Shown here: positions 10,996-23,326 of the stretch, piece after piece
Layout of the letters: each line of letters starts with the position of its first letter
Numbering within the stretch: position 1 is the stretch's first letter
Assembly (NCBI GenBank): GCA_034509735.1
Contig: JACGWO010000005.1
Coordinates: forward strand, 26,220,383-26,284,382
Direction: 5' to 3'
Origin: Sesamum alatum
Taxonomy: Eukaryota; Streptophyta; Magnoliopsida; Lamiales; Pedaliaceae
Length of the DNA: 64,000 bases
Notes under the pieces: model-generated
Told to the model about the DNA's origin: nothing
The model's input: only the letters and a program-made list of their open reading frames with translations
Databases searched by the model: none
Program-made: the position numbers and the translations under genes

Positions 10996-13340
10996 TAATC
11001 ATAACTAAAATTTGCTTATTATTGAGTTGTTACGTATATATACCATAATCATCTACAGTAAAAAATTTATAATCAATTATTTTGTTATGAATTATTAAAA
11101 ATGACAATCTACATAATAATATTTATCAGTGGTAAATCATGAGAGATGGGCCCTTCAAACACCCCAGCAAGAATTATTTACTTAAGTCTCAATATTTTCT
11201 GTAAATAACCTAAGTCCTCGTGAGCATATATAGAATCATAGTACGACTTTACTAAAATGTAGTAATTCTCACTAACGCACCTCTGATTTCGTGTAAAATT
11301 CTACTACAGAAATTATTAATTAATACTAATTTAATGTAGCTTGACCCACCTTTCAATTCGGATACGTACCACGCTCCTCGTTCATTGATATTGATGACTA
11401 ATAATTATTGAGAGATTATTTATTTATTTTAATTATCAAAGAATGAATCTAGATGGGAAGTGGTACAGAAGAGATATATATAACGAGTGAGTTTCTCAAA
11501 TAATCTTTTGCTGCATTTAATTATAATTAGAAAGCATGACGTGCGATGCACGTGTATAAATATATTTTTAGAAGTAAATATATCATTTATGTTAAATTTA
11601 TGATATTATTCATATTTTTTTCATTGAAACATTAGCATTATACAATTATATTTTCAAACAAACTGATAATAATTATTTAAATTGATAAGAAAATTATTCA
11701 ATTCAATTATTTGTAATTCACTTTCTAAATTTAGTTGGTACCATTGAATAAAAAGATATTTCCAAAAATGAAAATTTTGTATTTCGTATATTCACTAATT
11801 CTTATTTCATTATTATGTATCAAACCAATTAATATGAAAATATAAAATAATAATATTCAAAAAATTAATATTAAAATAAAAATAATTAGTCAAAAAGCTC
11901 CTTAACTTGGATAGAAGAAATTCCAATTTAATAAAATAAATTGATCAATTTTATCTGTAGGTTTTATTATGCCTATTTTTTGTTGTTTAATTTTGTTTTA
12001 TTTCTTGTTACATTTTGTGTGCTTGTGTTGTATGTTTTCTTTTACTACTATATTTGAATGTCATTTATTTTTAATTTATCGACACTATTACAAACTAATT
12101 ATTTATTGACTATTGTTATAAAACTATAATCAAATTGGACCATAGTATCAATATTTGTATTGTAAGATCCTATAATGTATGTTAATCATATTTCAGTATC
12201 AATTTTTTTATATTGTCAAAACATTATTTACATGCTTTATTAGCTTCTAAATTTTGAAATTTTATTGTATACAATTTCACCTTTATAAAAGAAACAATAG
12301 ATGTAAAAGTAAAACATTCAGGATTATCTAATACTAAAAAAATCAAGTGTTAAGAGATTCACTCAATAATTGAATTTTCATAAGCAATTTTAATTTAATA
12401 ATATTATATTCATATATCAATTTTTATTCTCTTTAGTACTCATGATTTTTATTCATATATGTTTTTAGTTTAACTTCTTAATCTTATTTTCATATGCACC
12501 GATTGGTATAATCTATGTCTTATTCAATAATATATTATGTTACAACTTAATTTTTTTTTTGTCATTTGTAATTGTAATACTTTTATTCTATTAATTAATT
12601 AATATAAAAAATAATAGATTTAAAAGTAAAGCATTCAGAATTATCTAATACTAAAAAAATCAAATACTAAGAGATTCACTCAATAATTGAATTTTCACAA
12701 GCAATTTTAATTTAATAATATCATATCATATATCAATTTTAATTTATAATTAAATTTTGAAACTTATTCATTATTATATATATATATATATATATATATT
12801 TAACTTTAGATTAGTATTTTATAAATTATTCATGTGTAGTTTATTTTAAATTTTAATGTGTCATGGTAAATTAAAACTTTCTTAATATAATTAAGATTTC
12901 TTCTAGCAAAGTAATTGTGTTGAAATATTATTTGGCATATTAATTTTTTTTAGTTGAATATGTTATTCATTCTCTTAGTACTTTAGAGCAATTAAGACTC
13001 TTAAATATTTTTCTCATAGAATTTTATTTTTTCTATAACTAATGTTATAATATAAGTTTTTGTGAATGTTATTAAAATTTAATGCGTGGCAGGTCTGTGT
13101 AATTGGGCTCATTCATGATTCACGATTAGAAGCAGGTTATTAAAATTTATATGGAGGAGGTTTAGAATATCTAGAATTCTGAATTGTTAAAAATTCCAAA
13201 ATCTGTAATATAATAATTAATACTATTTAAATAAGGGTATATTTGTCTTTTCATAATGGGGAACAAACAATTTGAGTATTCACACATTTATATAGAGTAT
13301 AGATGTATCGCAAAATTAATATATATCTTTTGGTGTTTGA
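10996..13340. other. AT-rich intergenic DNA with a direct duplication
   Basis: No gene is visible. There is a short palindrome ACGTGCGATGCACGT near 11539. Two similar copies of about 134 bp occur in direct orientation, at 12291-12424 and 12606-12739 (shared core CTAATACTAAAAAAATCAA, GAGATTCACTCAATAATTGA). A (TA)n microsatellite is at about 12775-12800. The rest is low-complexity AT sequence. Confidence 0.6.
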
Positions 13341-13343
13341 GTG

Positions 13344-13647
13344 CACTATAAAAAAAAAAATCACTATTAACTATATTTTTAATGATTACGGCTAAAAACT
13401 GTGGTAAATAATTATTATTAATTAAGGTTGAAGAAAAAGCAATAAAAAATTAGTTTTTTCACCATGAAAAACTTATTTGCCACAGCTAAGAGCTGTGGTA
13501 AAAACATTCACCATGGCAAATGTTTTAGTCATCCTCGCAAAGACCGCGGCCGATAACATTGCGTGACCGTAATCAATGACTATTTGCTACGGCTATTTAA
13601 TATTAACCATGGCAATTAGCCATGATTAAATATCATATCTTGTAGTG
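13344..13647. mobile_element. CACTA-type MITE, 304 bp, TSD GTG
   Basis: The left end is CACTATAAAAAA and the right end TCTTGTAGTG; the inverse of the right end is CACTACAAGA. The element is flanked on both sides by GTG (13341-13343 and 13648-13650), the 3 bp duplication expected for CACTA elements. The interior holds inverted copies of short motifs such as GCTAAGAGCTGTGGTAAA and ACCATGGCAA. There is no coding capacity. Confidence 0.8.
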
Positions 13648-13734
13648 GTGTATGTAAGTTAAATTTATTAATTTCACACTCACAAAAAAAAAAAAAAAAG
13701 AAAAAGTTAACATTACTACCTTCTATTCTTTTAG

Positions 13735-14078
13735 GAAAAAAAAAAAGAATGTTCAAAAAGTTCAAAATTTTCATTATTCACATAAATAATTACATCATAT
13801 TCAGTATACAAAAGTATAAAAAAGTTGTTTTTTGGGCTAAAGAAAGGCCTAATGTGGCAATTTTACAAACTTAATGGACTAATGTGAGAAAATTAAACTT
13901 AAATTGATCATTTTACTTTCCAAAAAGTCAAAATTCAACCACGTTTTTCTCAGGAAATGATACAATGGACCATATTAAGACAAAAACTAAAGTTTAGGAA
14001 CACTAAAATCAATTAATGATTTAAGGGACTAAACTGATTCTACATTCAAACTTGAGTGACCAAATATACTATTTACCC
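13735..14078. repeat. Single arm of the 25-26 kb foldback family
   Basis: This stretch resembles the right arm of the palindromic element at 25140-26415, from TTTCATTATTCA through GAGAAAATTAAACTTAAATTGA to GACCAAATATACTATTTACCCC. No matching left arm is next to it, so it is a partial copy. Confidence 0.55.
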
Positions 14079-16189
14079 CAGAAAATATTTCTTGATTTTT
14101 GCAAACTTACAAGTACACTCTCTAAGAGGGTGTCGATGTAATTTACTCAGGCAGTGTGCTTTTATGTTTTCGCAATTAAAAGGGTGTGATGTGAACTATA
14201 GCTACAATTTCAGGATAGTACTTTTAATTTTGCAAAGAGTAGGAGATACGTGTATAATTTTCATCAAGTAGTGTCGTTATAACTTACCAAGCATTTTATT
14301 AAGATGTGACAGGCTAAACTAATAAATAAATCCAATTAATGAAAAGGGCATGGACAAAAAAATTATTGTATGTGGAAATTTTGATTAGGAGTTGCAATCT
14401 CAAAAAGGTTGGGCTAGAAGGAGATTGAAAATGACATAGATCCAATGGTTTAGAAATGTTGGACTAATTTGGCAAACTCAAAAAAAGGGTTCCTTTTGGT
14501 GTTAATGTCACAATGAAAATGCTTCCCACCAAGGAAGACAATACAACCATTTTAATGCAGTTTTGATGTGGGCACATTACATATTTATTTCAGCAAATTG
14601 AAAGAGAGACCCCATCAATCCTCAACATCAAAATTAGGGCATTCAATTCATCCCCATCTTCCTAATTGCCCTAAAAATCACTTCTTCCACACTCATATAT
14701 ACATATCTCATGTTGGGAGTTCTTGATAGAAGTTAAATATATATGTGCAATATGGCTTGAAAATAATTGAGATATTTGTAAAATAGTTATTTAAAAGTTC
14801 GTATAGAGTAACAAAATATAGGAAGGCTGAATAAAGTCGGATCGGATTTCTTATTGTAAAGTTTATTCCATCTTCTGTTGCATCCAACATACACACTCTA
14901 CGTGTATAAAATCTTTCTCAAAGAAAATACATGATGTCATCCTTATACACGTGATACGTGTATATTTATAATAGAGTAGAAGATGGAACAGGATTTCCAA
15001 TGGAGAATTCAATTCGGAATAAAGTATAGCATGTGATTAGGCTCTATAACATCTCATACTTGTCTCAAATGAACTTGACTTTTCACACAATCGACGAGTA
15101 ATTGAAGAGTAGACGCTCTAGTATTGTATAGGCTTGCCGAGCGTGTGCTTGATATTGCATATATTTGTGTATATATTAACTCAATGTTAGATTTCAATGT
15201 ACTTTTACGCATGTCTGGTTTATTATATTTATTTGATTTTAATTTTCAGATAGGTGGACGAGCAACCGGAGTACATGTTTTAATGCACGTATATTGAACG
15301 AAGGAACGTCTCTTTCGTTCATAGACCGCCCGCCCCTACGCCCTACTTACCAAACCTAAGATAGAGAGGGTTTTCCCTTGAGAATTGGCCTCAAGGACTC
15401 TTGTAGAAGAGTAGAAGCCTTAAAGTTAGTTAATACTAATGGTAAAAACTCAAGCCATCTACTCTGTCATTGTTATTGCCCCCACTGCCATTGTCTTTAA
15501 ACTCTCATGGGGCATTTATTCCTACATTGGACCACACATGAAGATGAACATAAATGAGAGAGAGAGAGAGAGATGGAGTTTACCAAATTGTAGACAAATC
15601 CTTAGATAAATTCCATAAGGAATTAAGTTCATGAACAGAAGTCAATACCCGAACCATACAGTATTTCTTGCTGTGTTTAGCTAATAAGAGCTTGAAGAAA
15701 CACAATGAGAAAACTCCCACAAGAACCCTTGTGAAAGGGAAAGAAGATCGAGAGGCGCACAGCAAGAAAGACATCGTATGGTGCGTTCTTGACTTCGCTT
15801 TCAACCAAAACAATAAAGGGTTGTCGAAAAATAAGAAGGGAAAGGGAAAGACAGTAGAAAAGTAGTTGTGAAATGTAATGAGTCTCGACAGCAAAAACAG
15901 CAATGAGGCAGAAGCAGCAGCAGGAGCAGCAGCGGGAGCGTATTTAGCAGCAATAAGTCGTCTTCAGCTATTGATGATAGGACTAAGGAGCATTAATAGT
16001 CGCCAACTAACCAAAGTATAGTTCCCTTCCTTCATTCAATACCATCGGCACGAATTTGCCAACACAGGACTCTGGAATCTTTTTTCATTCTGAGCTGTAC
16101 CCGTATTTAAGGATGCTAGACAGAGAAGTAGACAAACAATTGTGGAGCATGCACTAGCAAAATCTGGTAACAGATGAAAACATGTAGCA
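14079..16189. other. Intergenic region downstream of the HD-ZIP IV gene
   Basis: No gene is recognised. It holds AT-rich sequence, a (GA)n run at about 15553-15572, and an AGC-rich trinucleotide patch at 15908-15957. The part next to 16190 should contain the 3' UTR of the HD-ZIP IV gene (minus strand), but I could not fix the polyadenylation site. Confidence 0.4.
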
Positions 16190-19100
16190 TCAGGAAGTAC
16201 TGCAATTCAAGGCTGCTTTAATTTGGTGGACAGTGTTGCCGATAAGGTTGTTAACCGTAGTAACTGATTCAGGGCTCATTCTGGCATGCGGCAAGTTGCT
16301 AACGAGTATTTGAAATACGACTGTAATTAGTGAGCCTGAGGAGTTACCGCCAATGCCAGTGTTTGAGCTGGTCGAGGCCCCATCTCCGCCAGTGACCCCA
16401 CCGGCTTGGTCGTGGTCTGGCCTGCCATCTGGTGAAATTGTGAACCCTGATGGCAGTAAGGGGATATACGAGGGGTCCTCACCACTCATTGCTATATTGA
16501 TGGCCGGAAGGTCGACAGGGCAGTACACAACGAGCGAGCCGGATGAGTCGATGCAGCTTTCTTGGAGTATCAACATGTTGTTTTGACTAGTGTTGAAGGC
16601 CTGATTCAAGGGGGGTTAGGCTTGTTAGTCATGTCAGTCTGGAGTGCATAGTGAATTCCATAATAGAATTTTGACAGCGAAATGGGTGAAAATACAAGAA
16701 TTTTACCCGAAGGACGGATATGCAGTTCCCCGGATGAGAACCATTAGCAATGTGAGCAACCTCTTGAACAGGATTTTGATTGGAGAGAACATCCCACTGC
16801 AAATTTTGAATATCAGAAGATAATACTACATTTAAGTCAGTCTAAATCTAAACGTAGTTTGTAACAATATCGAATAAAAAGAGAACTAAAATTTCCATAA
16901 AAGCTCGAGATTGTTTTCACCTGTGGCCGAGTTCTCTCATCCCTGAAAAAATTGAACACAATTTGTGGAGGTATCGGGAGCCAGATTGTGGCTGCTGCAC
17001 TAAGCACAACGCCATTCGGCTGCCCAGGATCGGTGCTCTTGTGCAACGTTGCTCGCACTTCAAATTCATTCAACACGGAAAGTGTGGTCCATTGTTGGCC
17101 ATTAGAAGGATTAATGCTCGAGCAGAAATTATTCACCATTCTCTGGGCAAGTTTCATCATGCTTTTTTTGCCTTCAAGTGATGGAATCACTGTCACAATA
17201 AAGCATAAGTTACAATCGGAAACGAATATCATTTCTCATCTCTAAGGAATATAGAACAACTTTCGATTAGGAGTTTTTACCCCCTCCAAGGTCACGAGTC
17301 GAGTTCCCCGTAACCATCAAACAAGCAAATCTTTCACATATCCTTTGAAGAGTCGAAAGCCATCTTTCAGCTCCGAAAGCTAGCCCACTATGAACTAGGT
17401 CTCTATAAAGCCGGTGAATATGTGCTTTATCCTCGACTTCCCAATGTTCCACCCATGTCACCTGATAAAATAGTACATCAATGTCAATACAAACTAAAAT
17501 CTCAACCATTTCATCATAAATGGAGTATTGAGTTTGCTCTATGACAACCTTGGAATAACCATTAGGCATGTCTTGTATCAAGCATCCAGATGGGAGCCTG
17601 TAAGCTTTACACGAAGAAGTAAATTGACTCTCCTGGTGAGGAATATCATAAGAAACATCGACGATCGCCCACGAGCCTTGTTCAATCTGCTGACAGAATC
17701 GGAGGAAATAGAACTGCCTAGTTGGCACCAAGGCCGAAAGAACTTGCAACTCTTCATACATCTACCGAAAAATTGAGCAAATTCGAGAATTAAGAAAGAT
17801 AAAAGGCACACCATGAATGAAAAATACTAATTCAGAAGAGATATATTCTGGTTAATTCTCATTACCAGTAGCAACGTGCCACTTTGGTTTCCTAGCATTC
17901 CAGACGATATTACTTCCATTGTCCTGGCCCTTGAGACAATTGTAGGGAACAATTCCACCCATTTGTTCTGCCATTTAAGTTCAAAAACCACACCAACATC
18001 ATTACTACAGACAGTTCAAAACAGAATCATATGCACAGGTAAAAGTTCCACAATGAGGAAACTTTAAAAACGGAAAAACTAACCGCATCCATGAACATCT
18101 CAACCAATGCCAAGCCGTTCATTATCACGACCCCTGAATCTCTAGAAGCTTCAATCCGAATATTGGGATTTTTCAAGTGAGTATTAGGACTCTGAAACAT
18201 CCTTTCGTAGCTCTCAAGATTGAGAGTTTCCCTCCCATCAGCAGACTTAATCCAAAGCGGCTCGTTGCTTTGCAAGAGCCTAATCAATTCATCCATGGCA
18301 TTGGCCGCGATATCAGCCATGAGGGACTTATCCATGTCCGAAATGCTCATGGAGGGGAAGGCTAAATTTGGAATTACACTCGACGAACTTCCAGGGAGAA
18401 GATCAAGATCAAGATCAAGAGAAGGGCCTGGAATTCCATGGCCCCCAAAACTTGCCATGGATAAATCCAACGAAGATACATGAATAGGCTGCACCGGTGG
18501 GAGCTGTGAAATAGGCCTTCCTATGTACTTGGCTGCAATGCTAGAAACTCTGTCCAGCTGCAAATTACATTAAAGCAATGAACAAAATGCCCCGAAAGCA
18601 AGAAAAAAGGAATCTACATTACAAATTTAAATTGCATAAGAGTAGAGAATCAAGAATGAAGAGTTTTAAGAGACCTCTTCTTTCAAATGGGCATTTTCCA
18701 TTCTCAATTTTGTCTCATCAAAGTAAGAATCTTCAGAAACTGGAGGGCCTCCACAAGAAGGGCAGATCACATTCTTGAGGGCCTCTCTGATTGCTATGTT
18801 TTCACACCTAATCTTATCATTTTCTGCTCTTAGTGCACAGTTATCTGCTCTTTCATGTTGTGCCTGAAACAAAGTCAAATTTCATGAAAGATTGTGACAT
18901 ATTAGGAATATAAAACATCATAGAATCTAGGATAAATGAAAAACCAAAACATTGAGTCTTTGTCATAAAATTTCCCCAAAAAATTAATTAAAAAAAATGA
19001 AAAAAAAATTGAAAGAAACCTTCATCTGAGTCCTCCTGTTTTGGAACCAAAACTTGATCTGCCGAGGATGCAAATTCAACTCTCTGCTCAACTGATTTCT

Positions 19101-19481
19101 TGTCTTCTCATCCGGGTGGGGACACTCTTTGAACATCCTAAACACACACACAAACACACACACAAACAAGAACCTCAGTATCATTGAAACCAGTTTTCGG
19201 GCACCCATTTTTTTACCAAAAAAGGAATTGTTTTTCTCTTTTTGGGTGCCCAAAATTTAACTGAAAAAATCATCTTTTCTTTATCATCATGGTATATGTG
19301 CATGGAGTTCAGAAAAACAAAAAAGAAAAAAAAAAGTAAAAAGGACTCACGATTCAAGCCTCTGAATTTGGTGGGCGGTGTGTCGATGGTAACGCTTTTT
19401 CCTCCGGTGAGAATCAGACCCATCGCCGGGGTCGCCGCCGCTTGAGCCACCGCCTCCGCCTCCTCCGCTGCTAAATTCCAT
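16190..19481 (-). CDS. HDG2: HD-ZIP class IV homeodomain transcription factor (HDG2-like)
   Basis: A nuclear DNA-binding regulator of epidermal cell fate, if it acts like its family. Ten coding exons on the minus strand: 19481-19351, 19137-19020, 18863-18675, 18557-18084, 17967-17866, 17761-17549, 17461-17281, 17189-16921, 16796-16707 and 16600-16190. All introns are GT-AG and all phases agree, giving 725 aa. The homeodomain is at residues 26-83 (ends [14 protein letters not shown]). It is followed by the zipper-loop-zipper with the class IV CPSCGG motif (117-122). The START domain spans about 220-470 (for example [33 protein letters not shown]). The HD-SAD region has RTRPQWDVLS and NNMLILQES, and the end is [14 protein letters not shown]. 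The N-terminus is Gly/Ser-rich. The start ATG at 19481 lies just before the Gly run. Arabidopsis HDG2 is the closest that I recognise by memory; a paralogue such as HDG3 is possible. It is intact. Confidence 0.93.
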
Positions 19482-20486
19482 GGATGATTATTCAGCAGCC
19501 CCCACTCACCAGAAGAAAAGGCTCTGGTGTATAATGATACAAATATAAATACTGTATTCAAGAAACTCTTGCAGATTACGAGCTATTCCCATAATATAAC
19601 TGTAATAACTGCGCTTACTAAAATAAACAAACAATGACAAATCGAAATTTATGGTAATGATGAAAAGACCATATCAGCCCAAAAATATCAAAACCAAAAC
19701 ACAAAAAATAAAAATCAGACAAAAACCAACCAAGAATCAAAAATGAAAAGAAGACGACGAAGAAGAATATCTGGGATTTGATATGGTAAATTATATGGAA
19801 TTTGGGGAGTTGATTTTGAACATGTGAAGTAAATTTTAGCATTGGTCAAGGCACGAGCCATGTTTTTATTTTTGGCAGTGTCGCTCCAGTAACGCTCCCA
19901 AGAAATATACATACACACCTCTATATATATATACATATATACACACACAACACACACTATATTTGTATATCAGCAAAGGGGTGGGGTGGGGGGTGGGGTT
20001 GTTTGTTGGTGAAGAGAAGGAAATGGAATGAAGAGAAATGTTGGGAGGGTGGGAAGGGAAGGTGTGGTGTAATTAAGAGAAGGATTGGTAAGAGAGAGAG
20101 GCAAAGGCCAAACCCCCATTAATAATAATAATACTACCACTACCACACTACACTAACACCCCCCCCCCCCCCCACCCCTTCTTACCTACGTACACACACT
20201 ACACACACTGGAGTTACTGCTGCTGCTGCAGTAATATATACAAACCCTCTTCCCAACTACTACAACCTTTTACCAGTATAGATACAGGCATACATACATA
20301 TATATACATATTAGTGCGTGTGTGTGTGTGTCTTGTAAAACTTGTAACTGATGGATTATTAATTATGGGGTTCTGATCACACGGTGAGAGAACAAAAGGT
20401 TGCATTAAAACGAGAGAGAGAGAAAGAGAGAGAGAGAGGCTTTTGAATTCTTGTAATATGCATACAACTAGTCTACTCTACTCACC

Positions 20487-20524
<38 letters not shown>

Positions 20525-20640
20525 TTTGTTGGAAGTATTTTCTTTTTGGTTTTAATTCTCATGGGCTGCTTTATTTTTTTGTTAAGTATATTGATGGATA
20601 TTTCTATTCGGTTCCACACAGAATTTAGGTGAAGTAATAT
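19482..20640 (-). promoter_or_regulatory. Upstream region (5' UTR/promoter) of the HD-ZIP IV gene
   Basis: No coding sequence. Simple repeats stand out: a G-rich block of four G-runs split by single T (19978-19998), a C15 run (20159-20173), (GA)n tracts at 20411-20436 and 20491-20522 that become CT-rich on the transcribed strand, and TA/CA repeats at 19921-19950 and 20281-20330. A near match to the L1 box TAAATGYA (TTAATGCA on the minus strand) is at about 20400-20407. Pyrimidine-rich CT tracts are common in plant 5' leaders. The transcription start was not determined. Confidence 0.4.
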
Positions 20641-20653
20641 TCTGATATGATAT

Positions 20654-21068
20654 TGATGTGGCTTGTGATTTGATTGGTGTTTCGTTGTGTGAGTATTGTT
20701 TGCTCTGGTGTTATATGAATCTCAAAATTTTGTACTTTCAGGACACCTCATTAGGGAGAGGAGGTCTTGGGGCTTATAAGTCACTCAAGCTTTTCGTTTG
20801 TAACCAATGTTGGAATGTTTACCTACATTATCAGCCCCTCAAGCGAGGGGCTTGGAACGGGCACATGGCCTCATTGTCACAGAAGGCGCCAAATGATGAA
20901 GCTTGCAATTTGATCGGTGCCCATTGCGTGAGGTATTGTCCGCTTCGACTATGTATGAGTCTCACGGTTTTGCCCTGAAAAGACACCTTGCTAGGGGAGG
21001 AGTTTTTGGGACTTATGAGCCACTCAAGCTCCTCGTCTGCAACCAATATGGAACACTTACCTACATCA
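20654..21068 (-). mobile_element. Complete TRIM retroelement, 415 bp, TSD GATAT
   Basis: Two similar direct repeats, 20654-20833 (180 bp) and 20894-21068 (175 bp), start with TGATG and end in TCA. They are separated by only 60 bp and flanked on both sides by GATAT (20649-20653 and 21069-21073). Read on the minus strand, the 5' LTR (20894-21068) is followed at once by TTTGGCGCCTTCTGTGAC, a primer-binding-site candidate, and the other LTR is preceded by the purine-rich CTTGAGGGGC. There is no coding capacity. This is the structure of a terminal-repeat retrotransposon in miniature, near the lower size limit. A diverged lone LTR is at 23327-23466. Confidence 0.8.
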
Positions 21069-21604
21069 GATATCACAAATAATTTATTTATTTATATGTA
21101 GTTTGTTCAATAATTGATTATATTTTTCCATTTCAAATATATAAACTCTTATATCTTTTCGAAATTATAAGTATTTAGTTTCCCACATAATTGGGCATTT
21201 TTTTTTTAATTTTTCAATCATTTTGCGACACACGTATTTTCTTGAAATTACAAATTAAGATCCATTTGCTTATTTTTGGAGTCACAAAATCAAGATTACT
21301 ATTTTTAATTCATATTTAAATTCCTACTTCGTCCCCAAAAATATATAATAATTCCTAACATTATTTTAAAAAAAAAAACTATAACGTATTCATTTCGTTA
21401 TAAGCACATCTAAAAAATCTTTCAACTCGTCTAACGAATGCATCAGCTTAGGCTGAAAGAAATATTATATTTTGTTATGATTAACTAATATTATGGTCAA
21501 AATAAAAAAAAAAAAATGAATGAATACCAATTAACTACCGTTGTGCAACGACTATTCATCATTTTAACAAGCGATTAGTTATAATTATGACCATAGTTAA
21601 AAAA

Positions 21605-21913
21605 AATGGTTAAATTCAATTTGACCCTTGTGATATGGGAAAATATAAAAAAAGAACCTCTGAAAATTTTAATATGAAAAATCACCCCTATGTTATGAAC
21701 AATGAATCACACCGCCCCTTGATCCACCCCTCCCCCAACCCCTACCCCCACCCCCACCCCCAAGCACAGTCAACGCGCGTGCACAGCAAAAACCTGACCA
21801 CAGAGGGTTTTTTGAATTTTGTTTTATAACACAGGGGGTGTAAATGATATTTTAATTTTCACGGGGTTTTTTTAACATTCCCTATATCACAGGGGGATCC
21901 TTGTATTTTTCCC
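21605..21913. mobile_element. Foldback MITE, Mutator-like
   Basis: The arms are inverted copies: left TGACCCTTGTGATATGGGAA and TCACCCCTATGTTATGAA; right, inverted, GGATCCCCCTGTGATAT and ACACCCCCTGTGTTATAA. GTTAAAAAA lies on both sides (21596-21604 and 21914-21922), a possible 9 bp target duplication but A-rich and therefore weak. The loop contains a C-rich stretch near 21725-21765. No gene. Confidence 0.55.
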
Positions 21914-22482
21914 GTTAAAAAAATTAAGTTTTTGTTTTTATTTTTTAGACCGTAATAAATAGTAGTATTAATATGCTATGTTTTTTAAGCCGTATCATGT
22001 AATCTTGTAGGGAATAAGCTTTTTTCTTATAATGATATATACTAAAAATTAATCCCAAAAAAGTCAATTTATTCTCTGAAAATTACAATATTTGAAAAGG
22101 TGGATTGTCTTCATTTTATTTAACTTATTTTATTTTTTTCTGTTTGGCTAATAATTAAATATAGATACAGAAGTCTCTCTCTTATGTTGTCTTTTTTATG
22201 CAAATTCATTTATTTCTTGTTGAAAAAATATAATAGAAAAAAAGGGCAAAAGGACAAATGGTAGTAGTTATTGGTGGATTCAAAATTAATAACTCATGGC
22301 CACTTTACAGTTTGGAGCTTTAAATTTAAGGATGACAAACCCACCGGAGCAAACTTAATGCTGCTGGCCGCCGCCGCCGCCACCGGCGGAGTAACTTTGC
22401 ACTCAGGCCAAGGTGTAATGATAAATATATATATATATATATCCATTTATGTTAATTTTGATCTCAGAAACGAATTATGAAT

Positions 22483-22717
22483 AGGGTTTAATGCAATTTA
22501 CCTCCCTGTGATATTGCAAATGAGTAAAATACCCTCTATAAAAAAGAAGTAGCAATTTACCTCTCTATCTAGGAAGATAAATTGCTCCATTTTAAAAAAT
22601 ACGGGAAGATAAATTGATTTATTTTAAAAAACCACAGGGAGATAAATTGCTATTTTATTTTTTATAAGGGGTAATTACACATTTGCAAAATCACATAAGG
22701 GTTGCTTTCATTTTTCT
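22483..22717. mobile_element. Foldback MITE, 235 bp, TSD ATTATGAAT
   Basis: A perfect 9 bp direct repeat ATTATGAAT (22474-22482 and 22718-22726) flanks a hairpin. Its arms read TGCAATTTACCTCCCTGTGA and TGCAAATGAG on the left, with matching inverse on the right (CACATTTGCAAAATCACATAAGG). A 9 bp duplication points to Mutator-type transposition. No coding sequence. Confidence 0.75.
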
Positions 22718-22834
22718 ATTATGAATATAGTAATAATTCATTTAAAATTTGTGATAAGTGCATAAAAAGATCAATAAAACCTCGTTTGAGTAGAAAATTT
22801 AGTTATGTTGGTGAGTATTTTGAGAAAAATTATT

Positions 22835-23320
22835 GACATAAATTATGATGATCATAAAAAAATAACAATTATTGATATATAAAAATTATATTATTTAATA
22901 AATTATACATATGCGAGTAAGAAAAAATGTAAAAAAGAAGAAGAAAACCCTGTGTTTTTATTCTACTGAAATAGTAGTAAAATACAAAAAAGAAATTCCT
23001 CAATTAAAAACTTCAAGAAAATTTTATTAATGACAACATATAAATGAAATTCCAACATCATATAGAAACATCACATCGACATAAATTATGATGATCTTTT
23101 GAATATAACAATCATTGATGTATAAAAAATTATATTATTTAATAAATTATACATATGCGTGCACCAAAAAATGTAAAAAAAAGGAAATCCCGTGTTTTTA
23201 TTTTATTGAATAGTAATAAAATTAATTCAAAAAAACGAATTTCCTCAATTAAAAACTTGAAGAAACTTTTATCAATGAGAACATATAAATGAAATTCCAA
23301 CATCCTATAAAAACATCATA
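22835..23320. repeat. Tandem duplication, period 243 bp
   Basis: Two adjacent similar units, 22835-23077 and 23078 to about 23320, share GACATAAATTATGATGATC, AATAAATTATACATATGCG, TTCCTCAATTAAAAACTT and AACATATAAATGAAATTCCA. AT-rich, no reading frame. Confidence 0.7.
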
Positions 23321-23326
23321 TTGTAT

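Noticed and set aside
11539..11553. ACGTGCGATGCACGT palindrome as a regulatory operator
   Set aside because: A single copy in AT-rich intergenic DNA with no gene nearby; it more likely belongs to a decayed repeat.
16353..16586. Plus-strand open frame opposite the last HD-ZIP IV exon
   Set aside because: Antisense shadow of a well-supported coding exon.
20280..20530. Microsatellites (TA, GT, GA) as special elements
   Set aside because: Common simple repeats in plant promoters; mentioned only as part of the upstream region.
20654..21068. Simple tandem duplication instead of a retroelement
   Set aside because: The TG...CA ends, primer-site-like and purine-rich tracts in the right places and the GATAT duplication fit a TRIM better.
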